Source of the DNA: a virus
DNA length: 37,099 nucleotides
Direction: 5' to 3' (one strand)
IMG/VR virus record: IMGVR_UViG_3300043823_000514
Coordinates: 1-37,099 of that record
Translations under genes and position numbers: made by a program
Notes under the pieces: model-generated
Told to the model about the DNA's origin: nothing
The model's input: the letters and a program-made list of their open reading frames with translations, nothing else
Databases searched by the model: none
Shown: positions 24,536-31,068 of the stretch, piece by piece
Layout of the letters: each line of letters begins with the position of its first letter
Position numbering within the stretch: position 1 is the first letter of the stretch

Positions 24536-25137
24536 TGTTATATCCAATTGAACCGAAAGCAATTCCTGGTCGTGATACCCATGCTTGGGCGGACGGTATT
24601 TTTACTAATGATGAATTAACTAAAATTCTATCACTGCCACAATGGAATCAATCGGAAACAGCATCTGTTGGAGGATCTTCAAATCAAGGATCTGTAAATA
24701 ACAACATTAGACGATCAAATGTGGCTTGGATATACCCAACACCAGAAACCATGTTTATTTGGGAAAAAGTATCTGCTGCAATAGCAGACATAAATAGTAG
24801 ATTTTTTAGATTTGATTTAACGGGTTGTTATGAACCTTTTCAACTAGGTATTTATAGCGGAGATATTCAAGGGCATTATAACTGGCATACAGATGCTGGT
24901 ATGTATGATGTTCATGTGCCCCGTAAATTATCCATGACGCTAATGCTTTCTGATCCTTCAGAATACGTTGGTGGTGAATTACAACTTAAAACAGAATCTG
25001 ATGAAGCTATTACAGTTCAAACACCAAAAGGTAGAGCATGGTTTTTCCCATCCTACACATTGCATAGAGTAGCACCCGTAACAAAAGGCGTACGCCGTTC
25101 ATTGGTAATCTGGGTCGGTGGGCCCGCTTTTAAATAA
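24535..25137 (+). CDS. 2OG-Fe(II) oxygenase (PiuC/prolyl-hydroxylase-like)
   Basis: 200 residues with a clear active site: HYNWHTDAGMYD gives H118-T-D120, and SYTLHRVAPVTKGVRRSL gives the distal H177 with R187 or R188 to hold 2-oxoglutarate. GGELQL and the TPKGRAWFFPS segment are typical of the PiuC/P4H-like group. The catalytic set looks intact. It overlaps the previous oxygenase stop by one base, and both precede the lysis genes. The substrate is unknown. Proline hydroxylation of the neighbouring fibres is unlikely because their shafts have almost no proline. Confidence 0.88.
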   Translation: MLYPIEPKAIPGRDTHAWADGIFTNDELTKILSLPQWNQSETASVGGSSNQGSVNNNIRRSNVAWIYPTPETMFIWEKVSAAIADINSRFFRFDLTGCYEPFQLGIYSGDIQGHYNWHTDAGMYDVHVPRKLSMTLMLSDPSEYVGGELQLKTESDEAITVQTPKGRAWFFPSYTLHRVAPVTKGVRRSLVIWVGGPAFK

Positions 25138-25146
25138 GGAAAACAA

Positions 25147-25371
25147 ATGTCTTTACTAGACCAAATCGAAGAAAAATTAGAAGCTGTTGAAACAGAAATC
25201 AAAGAAGCTTTAGCTCCAGTAGAAGAAGTTGCTGCTCCGGTTGAAGCTAAAGTAGAAGAAGTTGCTGCCCCAGTTGAAGAAGTTGTTAAAAAACACTTTA
25301 ACCCAATTCTTCAAATGGCTTTGGATCAAGAAGCTGAGCGCGTAGCAAGAGACACAGCACAAAAGCAATAA
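25147..25371 (+). CDS. Small acidic Glu/Val/Ala-repeat protein
   Basis: 74 residues. The first 50 are an acidic helical repeat (EEKLEAVETEIKEALAPVEE followed by VAAPVEAKVEEVAAPVEEVV), and the rest is a charged helix. No membrane segment or signal peptide. It begins after the oxygenases with AAGGA upstream and ends just before the lysis genes. Function unknown. Confidence 0.6.
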   Translation: MSLLDQIEEKLEAVETEIKEALAPVEEVAAPVEAKVEEVAAPVEEVVKKHFNPILQMALDQEAERVARDTAQKQ

Positions 25372-25372
25372 T

Positions 25373-25603
25373 ATGGACATCCAAACTCTAATCAACACAG
25401 TACTACCCCTTATCTGTGTAGCGATTGGTTGGTTTTGCAAAGAGCTTTGGACCGCTGTTCAAGAGCTTAAAGATGATTTAGCTGATTTACGAACACACGT
25501 ATCAGATAACTATCTACGCAAAGACGACTTCAATAGCCGTTGGGATGAAGTTCTCAAAGCAGTTCATCGCATTGAGGACAAACTAGACGCACTCAAAAAA
25601 TGA
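25373..25603 (+). CDS. Membrane-anchored coiled-coil protein of the lysis cassette
   Basis: 76 residues. A hydrophobic segment at about 5-22 (TLINTVLPLICVAIGWFCK) is followed by a charged coiled coil (LWTAVQELKDDLADLRTHVS, then WDEVLKAVHRIEDKLDALKK). Small proteins of this design often accompany holins in phages and are sometimes called holin-like. It starts one base after the previous stop and overlaps the holin candidate by ATGA. Role as antiholin, holin partner or other membrane protein cannot be told. Confidence 0.6.
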   Translation: MDIQTLINTVLPLICVAIGWFCKELWTAVQELKDDLADLRTHVSDNYLRKDDFNSRWDEVLKAVHRIEDKLDALKK

Positions 25604-25842
25604 ACCGTTTTATTGTCGACCTATTTACAGAGGACGACAATCACACTTGGTGCATTGCTCGTGTGTCGTCCTTCCTAGCCTTATTGTCTTTTATAGCCCT
25701 TGGCGTTGTACACGCCCTGTATAACCACTCGTTTCAGGCATCCGAGTATGGAATCGGTATCGGTTCCGTACTGGGCGGTGCTGGGGTATTAATCGGAGGA
25801 AAAGCGGCAACGCAAAAAGATAATGTGGAAAAACTTGATTAG
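25600..25842 (+). CDS. Putative holin
   Basis: 80 residues with two predicted membrane segments: SSFLALLSFIALGVVHALYN (about 24-43) and a Gly-rich YGIGIGSVLGGAGVLIGGKA (about 49-68). The C-terminal tail is short and charged. This size and two-segment topology fit a class II holin, which opens the inner membrane to time lysis. Neighbours support it: the spanin pair overlaps its end by 20 bases and the endolysin follows. Sequence families of holins are diverse, so the call rests on topology and context. Confidence 0.65.
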   Translation: MNRFIVDLFTEDDNHTWCIARVSSFLALLSFIALGVVHALYNHSFQASEYGIGIGSVLGGAGVLIGGKAATQKDNVEKLD

Positions 25843-26320
25843 TGGTGCTGTCAACCTTGGCAGCGCAATCTACCTATACATCATTGTGGCAGCCGCTTCT
25901 GGCGCTATTTTTGGCTATTCAGCATACAGCTGGACATCAGACTACTATGTCGCTAAAATAGAAAAATCAAACATTGATGCGGAGAAAAAAGTAAATGACA
26001 TTCAAAGAAAAGGCGACTTACTGGTCGCAAATTATATTAAACAAATTGACAAACTGGGATCTGTCAACACCAGTCTTCAAAAACAAATTTCTAGTGCGGT
26101 ACGTCCTAATAACGACGCTCCTTGTACTATTGATGGTGGCTTCGTTCGGTTGTACAACGCAAGTGCAACTGGTCAAACCTCAAGCCCCAGCCGCTCTGAT
26201 GGAGCCTCCACCTCCCTTGACCTTGCTACCATCCTCAGCACCGCAGCCGAAAACAACGCAAAATACCTCAAAATAGCTCAGCAACTAAAAGACTTGCAAG
26301 CGTACGAAAACGCTAAATAG
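25823..26320 (+). CDS. Putative i-spanin (Rz-like)
   Basis: 165 residues. A membrane segment at about 13-33 (NLGSAIYLYIIVAAASGAIF) anchors it in the inner membrane. The periplasmic part has a coiled coil (about 45-92; NIDAEKKVNDIQRKGDLLVA), then the Rz-like CTIDGGFVRLYNASATG motif and a C-terminal helix. Together with an outer-membrane lipoprotein it fuses the membranes in the last step of lysis of Gram-negative cells. A second ORF in another frame inside this gene (25995-26276) has the features of the partner. The CTIDGGFVRLYNA block is the best family evidence. Confidence 0.8.
   Translation: MWKNLISGAVNLGSAIYLYIIVAAASGAIFGYSAYSWTSDYYVAKIEKSNIDAEKKVNDIQRKGDLLVANYIKQIDKLGSVNTSLQKQISSAVRPNNDAPCTIDGGFVRLYNASATGQTSSPSRSDGASTSLDLATILSTAAENNAKYLKIAQQLKDLQAYENAK
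25995..26276 (+). CDS. Putative o-spanin (Rz1-like lipoprotein) nested in i-spanin
   Basis: 93 residues in a different frame wholly within the i-spanin gene, the classical Rz/Rz1 arrangement. A hydrophobic signal (YVLITTLLVLLMVASFGC) ends at Cys53 like a lipobox, and the mature part is Pro-rich (KPQAPAALMEPPPPLTLLP). GGAG at 25982 is well placed for the ATG at 25995, which would leave an unusually long 31-residue lead before the signal. A GTG at 26094 would give a normal 20-residue signal but lacks a visible ribosome binding site. The start is undecided; the gene itself looks real. Confidence 0.75.
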   Translation: MTFKEKATYWSQIILNKLTNWDLSTPVFKNKFLVRYVLITTLLVLLMVASFGCTTQVQLVKPQAPAALMEPPPPLTLLPSSAPQPKTTQNTSK

Positions 26321-26335
26321 TGTAATATATTACAC
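26320..26335. promoter_or_regulatory. 16-bp perfect palindrome before the endolysin
   Basis: GTGTAATATATTACAC lies between the i-spanin stop and the endolysin ribosome binding site (AAGGAG). It could be an operator for a dimeric repressor, or a small hairpin in the message that affects endolysin translation. Confidence 0.55.
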
Positions 26336-26349
26336 AAAAAGGAGCTAAT

Positions 26350-26871
26350 ATGAATAAAAAGGCATTCATAGCCATATGGCTATGCACGTTGATTTGGATG
26401 ATATTTCAATTCCCAATCACCAAAAAAGTAGAACAAAAAATCGTGGCAATTACAGAATCAACATTTGAACTCATCTCTGGCTTTGAAGGAAAGCGCCATA
26501 CCGCCTATAAGGATTCTAGGGGGCTTTGGACTATCGGGGTAGGGCACCTTGTAAAATCATCAGAACAATGGATGCTCCATGCTGTTTTAACAGACGACCA
26601 AGTAGAAGATTTGTTTAAAAGCGATTTAAAGTGGTGTGACGACGCCGTAGCCGAAGCGGTGAAGGTGCCCCTTAACCAGAACCAAATGGACGCGCTATAC
26701 AGCCTTTGCTTCAATATTGGGGCAGATCATTTTAAACAGTCTGAGGTTGTTAGCCGTTTAAACCAAAATAACTACCAAGGTGCTGCAAACGCCTTTATGA
26801 ACTGGGTTACCCCAGCGGTACTTAAACCCCGCAGGGAAAAAGAAAGAGAACTGTTTTTAAGGGCGATTTAG
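26350..26871 (+). CDS. Endolysin, GH24 lysozyme with N-terminal membrane anchor
   Basis: 173 residues. It cuts peptidoglycan between N-acetylmuramic acid and N-acetylglucosamine. The GH24 catalytic pattern E-8-D-5-T is exact: E46 in GFEGKRH, D55, T61 in WTIGVGH. NQMDALYSLCFNIG and the C-terminal KPRREKERELFL also fit T4/P21-type lysozymes. Residues about 5-22 (AFIAIWLCTLIWMIFQF) form a hydrophobic N-terminal segment, so it may be a signal-arrest-release or membrane-anchored endolysin exported by the host Sec system. AAGGAG precedes the ATG. Its stop lies within a terminator hairpin. Confidence 0.92.
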   Translation: MNKKAFIAIWLCTLIWMIFQFPITKKVEQKIVAITESTFELISGFEGKRHTAYKDSRGLWTIGVGHLVKSSEQWMLHAVLTDDQVEDLFKSDLKWCDDAVAEAVKVPLNQNQMDALYSLCFNIGADHFKQSEVVSRLNQNNYQGAANAFMNWVTPAVLKPRREKERELFLRAI

Positions 26872-26880
26872 CCCTTTTTA
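26859..26880 (+). terminator. Hairpin terminator after the lysis cassette
   Basis: AAGGGC (26859-26864), loop GATTTA, GCCCTT (26871-26876) and further T. The 6-bp stem overlaps the endolysin stop codon. Its left arm and loop also supply the GGGCGATTT box of promoter element 5, so end and restart signals share bases. Confidence 0.75.
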
Positions 26881-26899
26881 GCGTATTAGTAGATATAAG
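26861..26899 (+). promoter_or_regulatory. Late-promoter-like element, copy 5
   Basis: GGGCGATTT (26861-26869), GCGTATTAGT (26881-26890) and TAAG (26896-26899) at the shared spacing. It is embedded in and directly behind the lysis terminator, and would drive 26942 onward (tail/neck genes). Confidence 0.7.
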
Positions 26900-26941
26900 G
26901 GCTGATCACCCATTTTAACCATTTAACCTCGAGGAAATAGC

Positions 26942-27721
26942 ATGGAAGGCTTCAAATCATTACCTAAGATGGCCCACTTTAAAGAAGGTGGTTCAGTGGC
27001 TGTTAAAAACATCATGAAAAAAGGTGGCAAAGTCGCCAAACATGATGATGTTGCCGAAGACAAAAAACTAATCAAAAAAGCTTTTGGTATGCATGACTCA
27101 CAGCTCCATGAGGACCAAAAAACTGATCTCTCTGGCTTGAAAAAAGGCGGTCGTAGTAAAAAAGAAACTGGCACTGTTCGTAAATTCAAAACTGGTGGCA
27201 GTGTGTCTGGCGCCAAAGGTCCATCTGGCTCTACTGAAGCCAAGCGCGTTGCTGGTGGCCCTAAGAAAGCTGATGCTCCATCTAAAGCATCTGTTAAAGC
27301 CGTTGGTAAAATCAAGTCAGATAAGCCAGCCGGTGATGCTTCCCCACTCAAGCGCGTAGCTTCCCATACTACAGATTTAACTGTTAGAAGTGCCGCTGGT
27401 AAAGGCGACAATGGCGTATCAAAGTACAAGTGCGGTGGTAAGATTAAGAAAATGCAAGTTGGCGGCTCTTCTGGTCCTCTTGCAGGTATTCGTGATGCTA
27501 TTCTTGGAACTCCAGCACAAAACGAAATCGCTAAACAAAACGAAGCACGATATCTAAGAGCCAAACAGCTTCAACAGGCTTCAGGTCAGCAAATGAGCCC
27601 TGGCGAAAACATGGCTATGGGCCTAGCTGGTTTGGGTCAACAACTACAACCTGCGGCTCCAGCGGCCCCAGCGGCTCCTGTTCCAGCTCAAAAACGTGGT
27701 GGTAAAGCAGGTAAGTGCTAA
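26942..27721 (+). CDS. Basic Gly/Lys-rich putative virion protein
   Basis: 259 residues, very rich in Lys, Gly, Ser and Ala. Patches such as [28 protein letters not shown] and [16 protein letters not shown] recur, and the C-terminus is Pro/Ala/Gln-rich ending KRGGKAGKC. Mostly disordered, with no membrane segment. GAGGAAA gives a strong ribosome binding site. It heads the transcription unit behind promoter element 5. A strongly basic low-complexity protein made late may bind packaged DNA or the capsid interior. No family is recognised. It abuts the next small gene (TAATG). Confidence 0.65.
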   Translation: MEGFKSLPKMAHFKEGGSVAVKNIMKKGGKVAKHDDVAEDKKLIKKAFGMHDSQLHEDQKTDLSGLKKGGRSKKETGTVRKFKTGGSVSGAKGPSGSTEAKRVAGGPKKADAPSKASVKAVGKIKSDKPAGDASPLKRVASHTTDLTVRSAAGKGDNGVSKYKCGGKIKKMQVGGSSGPLAGIRDAILGTPAQNEIAKQNEARYLRAKQLQQASGQQMSPGENMAMGLAGLGQQLQPAAPAAPAAPVPAQKRGGKAGKC

Positions 27722-27888
27722 TGCCTATCAAATCTAAAGATCAACAAGCCGCGATGTATGCGGCTGCTGCAGGCAAATCAACCCTTGGCATTCCTAAAAA
27801 GGTTGGCAAGGAGTTCGTTAAAGCTGGCAAAGCAAAACCAAACCTCCCACAAAAAGTAACCAAGCGAGCTTCGGGTCGCGGAAGGTAA
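27721..27888 (+). CDS. Small basic protein (DUF3008-like start)
   Basis: 55 residues, beginning [20 protein letters not shown], then [14 protein letters not shown] and an Arg-rich end. The MP-x-KSK-x-QQ start and the later GKS...GKEF pattern resemble small DUF3008-type proteins common in phages and bacteria; this is from memory and not certain. It starts in the TAATG of the preceding stop and ends one base before the next gene, so it is coupled to both. Function unknown; possibly a small DNA-associated virion protein. Confidence 0.7.
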   Translation: MPIKSKDQQAAMYAAAAGKSTLGIPKKVGKEFVKAGKAKPNLPQKVTKRASGRGR

Positions 27889-27889
27889 T

Positions 27890-28960
27890 ATGGCCTATAG
27901 TAATACAACTGGTCAGACAACAATCAATGTCGACCAGTTAATTTCTTATGCGTATCGTGATGCGGGTAAAACTGCAGAAGAAATAACGCCTGAATATGTC
28001 AACGCTGGCAAACAGGCGCTTTTTTACAATCTTCAAAATCTATCAAATTTAGGCGTTAATTTATGGCTTTTGGAAAACCAATTGTATGGTGCTTTAACTC
28101 AGCAACAACAACTTGTTCTTCCAGCGACCACAATTGATGTTCGTGAAGCAAACTGGGTATATGTTCAGAACATCCAAGCTTCAGAATACCTACCTATCGA
28201 TAATCCCGAATCACCAGCCGCATTTGATCTAAGCCCAACACTCTCTACCCCAGCTTCAACCCTTGGATTTGAGAACTGGTTTGGTTCAACCTATCAACAA
28301 TCTCAAAGTGTATATTATGTTGGCTGGAATGCTTACGCGCCCAATACAACACAAACTTACAACCTTGCGTTTGAATATAGTGATGACGGTGTTACTTGGT
28401 TCTTAAAAGAACAGTTCCCCGCAGTTACTATGTCAGATTATCAATGGCAGTATTACAACATTGCCATTACTGAACCCCACCTATACTATCGTTTGCGCGA
28501 AACAGTTGCCACTAGCTATTCTGTTCGCCAAATTGTATTCTCCACCAGCCAACAAGTTATCCCTTTAGCTCGTCTAAACCGCGATGACTATTGGAACCTC
28601 CCAAACAAACAATTCCCTTCTGTACGTTCGCTACAGTATTGGTATGATCGCACCATTGAGCCCTCCATGTATCTATGGCCGGTTCCAAACAACCCGTATC
28701 AGATGTTCCAGCTCATTGTTGAAAAACAAATGGAAGACGTTGGTTCACTGACTGATCAAATCTATGTGCCAGATCGCTGGATTGCTTCCGTTCAAGCTAG
28801 CCTTTCACATAGCATGTCTATGCAAATCCCTGGAGTGGATATCGCTCGTATTCAATACCTAGAAGGGCGCGCAGACAAACTATTCATGCAAGCTTCTAAT
28901 GAAGAGCGTGATAAGTCTCCGATCTATTTCCAACCTAATTATAGCTATTACACACGATAA
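27890..28960 (+). CDS. Putative head-tail connector/neck protein
   Basis: 356 residues. The N-terminal 100 are helical (NVDQLISYAYRDAGKTAEEI; GKQALFYNLQNLSNLGVNLW), like adaptor proteins that sit below the portal. The centre (about 110-220) is a beta domain (YNLAFEYSDDGVTWFLKEQF) resembling discoidin/galactose-binding-type folds, and the C-terminal third is helical again. It overlaps the following adaptor-like gene by TAATG and belongs to the neck/tail block. The connector assignment comes from layout and style, not from a firm family match. Confidence 0.65.
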   Translation: MAYSNTTGQTTINVDQLISYAYRDAGKTAEEITPEYVNAGKQALFYNLQNLSNLGVNLWLLENQLYGALTQQQQLVLPATTIDVREANWVYVQNIQASEYLPIDNPESPAAFDLSPTLSTPASTLGFENWFGSTYQQSQSVYYVGWNAYAPNTTQTYNLAFEYSDDGVTWFLKEQFPAVTMSDYQWQYYNIAITEPHLYYRLRETVATSYSVRQIVFSTSQQVIPLARLNRDDYWNLPNKQFPSVRSLQYWYDRTIEPSMYLWPVPNNPYQMFQLIVEKQMEDVGSLTDQIYVPDRWIASVQASLSHSMSMQIPGVDIARIQYLEGRADKLFMQASNEERDKSPIYFQPNYSYYTR

Positions 28961-29580
28961 TGACAGGCGCATACGTACAAACCTACGATAATCTCGTACA
29001 AGATGTCATTAACTATATGGAGCGTGACGACGCTGATTTCGTTGCGCAAATTCCAAGCTTAATTGGTTTGGCTGAGTCAGCTATCGCGGCTGAGCTAAAA
29101 ACCTATTTGCAACTAACTGTTGTCGAAACTACCCTCTCAACAAACCAAGTAGTTTTGAATAAACCTGCTCGGTGGCGTAAAACAGTCTCCATCAAAACAA
29201 ATGGTGCTCCCATTTTGATGCGCTCCCAAGATTACGTTTCAATGTATCAATCTCAGTCATCTAATGGTACACCACTTTATTATGCTGAGTACGACTACAA
29301 CAACTGGGCAATTGCTCCGCCTCCTGATACAACATATCCGATAGAAATCTGTTATTACAGCGAAATACAACCGCTAGATAGTAATAACCAGCAAAACCTA
29401 TTTACCCGTGAATGCCCACAAGCTATGCTATTTGGCACATTGTTGCAGGCTCAGGGATATTTAAAAGCCTTAGACAAGCTTCCTATTTGGAAACAATACT
29501 ACACAGATTCATTGGCAGCACTCAAAAAAGAAGACAATTCTCGCCGTATGGATCGCAATACTTCGGTTCAGGAACCCTAA
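28960..29580 (+). CDS. Head-to-tail adaptor protein (P22 gp4/SU10-adaptor-like)
   Basis: 206 residues. An N-terminal helical pair (TYDNLVQDVINYMERDDADF; IPSLIGLAESAIAAELKTYL) is followed by a beta core (VVETTLSTNQVVLNKPARWR) and a C-terminal helix bundle (ECPQAMLFGTLLQAQGYLKA). This layout is common to short-tail adaptors that dock on the portal ring and link it to the nozzle. It sits between another neck gene and virion proteins, overlapping the first by TAATG. The P22 gp4-like name is by resemblance of layout. Confidence 0.75.
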   Translation: MTGAYVQTYDNLVQDVINYMERDDADFVAQIPSLIGLAESAIAAELKTYLQLTVVETTLSTNQVVLNKPARWRKTVSIKTNGAPILMRSQDYVSMYQSQSSNGTPLYYAEYDYNNWAIAPPPDTTYPIEICYYSEIQPLDSNNQQNLFTRECPQAMLFGTLLQAQGYLKALDKLPIWKQYYTDSLAALKKEDNSRRMDRNTSVQEP

Positions 29581-29583
29581 AAC

Positions 29584-31068
29584 ATGTCACAATCCTTTGT
29601 ATCTCCATTTACTGGTACTGTTATTGAACCAACGGATGTTTCTTACTATCCACTAACATTAACACAAAATACACCACTATTTTGGCCTGCTGTTGTTAAT
29701 CAACAACTAGGAGAAGTTCCCGCGTCTCGCATTATGGATGTGACCCCCGCGGATAACAGTTTTACTATAACAACCAATACAACAACCACCTTCACAATCG
29801 CTGGGAATCAAACCGCTGATTTTGTTAATGGTGTTTCAGTAGTATTTAGTCAAACTGTTGGTTCAACCACATATACTGTATCATCTTCTGCTTATGTTGG
29901 TTCTAATACTGTTGTAACATTTACACCAGCGTTACCATTAAGTACTATTGTTGGAACTGCTTGGATTAACTTAATAATCATGTTGCCCGATGCAACACAA
30001 GGATCATTAGGTTCTGATATTTTCTTCCGTAATCTCGGATCAAGTCAATTTGTTGTTCAAGATGCAACAGGGGATAATGGCCGTACTATCCCTCCAGGGG
30101 TGACTGTTTATTTTTATTTGACAGTAAACAACACCGACGCTGGTGGCACATGGGGCAATATTACTCTTGGAACGGGAACTTCCGCAGCAGACGCAGCTAC
30201 ACTAGCTGGCGCTGGGTTATCTACCTATAATGGTCAATTAGTAACAACTCAAAATATTGTTGATACAACAGTAACACCTTCAATAACTCAAACTAGTTTA
30301 GCTTCCACATTCGTTTGGAATGGGGGTGTTGGTACTTTTAATCTCCCCAATGTATTAACATTAACAGCCGGGTGGTTCATTGGTTTTAGGAATAACGGAA
30401 CCGGATCTTTAACAATAACACCAGTATCTCCAACCACTATAAATAACGCTGCGTCTATTGTAGCTAATCCTGGGGACTCTGGATTTATTGTATATGATGT
30501 AAACACGGGAAATTACTTAACTGTCGGATTAACCGCACCATCTAACACCATCTTTACTTCTGGTACTTATGATGTGGATGCTATTAGCGGAAGCACATTC
30601 AGCCTCGTATCATTTGCACCAATCATCCAAACCTATATTGCTCAATCTGGCAGCCGTACAACTAGTTTATTAGTGCAATTGCCAGCAATTACCCAATTGT
30701 ATGTGTTTTACAATAACACAAACCAATCTGGATACAATATTGAGTTTCAGATTTTAGGCAGTTCACAAACACCAATTTCTTTGGGAACTGGCAGTGTGGT
30801 GACTGTATTGAGTACTGGTACTGATCTCTATGTTCTTACTCAAACATCTTCTACAGTTTTCTACGCTCAAAACGGTAACCAAGCTGATCCATCTTATTCT
30901 TTCTTGAGCGATGGGGCAACTGGTATGTATTTAGATGGAACGAGTATTTTGGGATTAACCGCAAATAGTATTGAAATGTTGCGTATTGATAACTCCAATA
31001 CATTGAACCCAAAAGTGTCAACTCCTGCAACTTTTAACGCCGGCTTAATTGCTGGCGGCACATTCTAA
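29584..31068 (+). CDS. Beta-rich tail/virion protein
   Basis: 494 residues, rich in Thr, Ser, Gly and Asn, beta throughout. Residues about 59-121 form a module (NSFTITTNTTTTFTIAGNQT; GVSVVFSQTVGSTTYTVSSS) that recurs in the next protein. The middle (250-400) resembles fibre beta-sandwiches (WFIGFRNNGTGSLTITPVSP), and the C-terminus (YSFLSDGATGMYLDGTSILG) is like the distal ends of trimeric fibres. It overlaps the next gene by TAATG. Likely a tail spike, fibre or tail-surface protein. Confidence 0.7.
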   Translation: MSQSFVSPFTGTVIEPTDVSYYPLTLTQNTPLFWPAVVNQQLGEVPASRIMDVTPADNSFTITTNTTTTFTIAGNQTADFVNGVSVVFSQTVGSTTYTVSSSAYVGSNTVVTFTPALPLSTIVGTAWINLIIMLPDATQGSLGSDIFFRNLGSSQFVVQDATGDNGRTIPPGVTVYFYLTVNNTDAGGTWGNITLGTGTSAADAATLAGAGLSTYNGQLVTTQNIVDTTVTPSITQTSLASTFVWNGGVGTFNLPNVLTLTAGWFIGFRNNGTGSLTITPVSPTTINNAASIVANPGDSGFIVYDVNTGNYLTVGLTAPSNTIFTSGTYDVDAISGSTFSLVSFAPIIQTYIAQSGSRTTSLLVQLPAITQLYVFYNNTNQSGYNIEFQILGSSQTPISLGTGSVVTVLSTGTDLYVLTQTSSTVFYAQNGNQADPSYSFLSDGATGMYLDGTSILGLTANSIEMLRIDNSNTLNPKVSTPATFNAGLIAGGTF

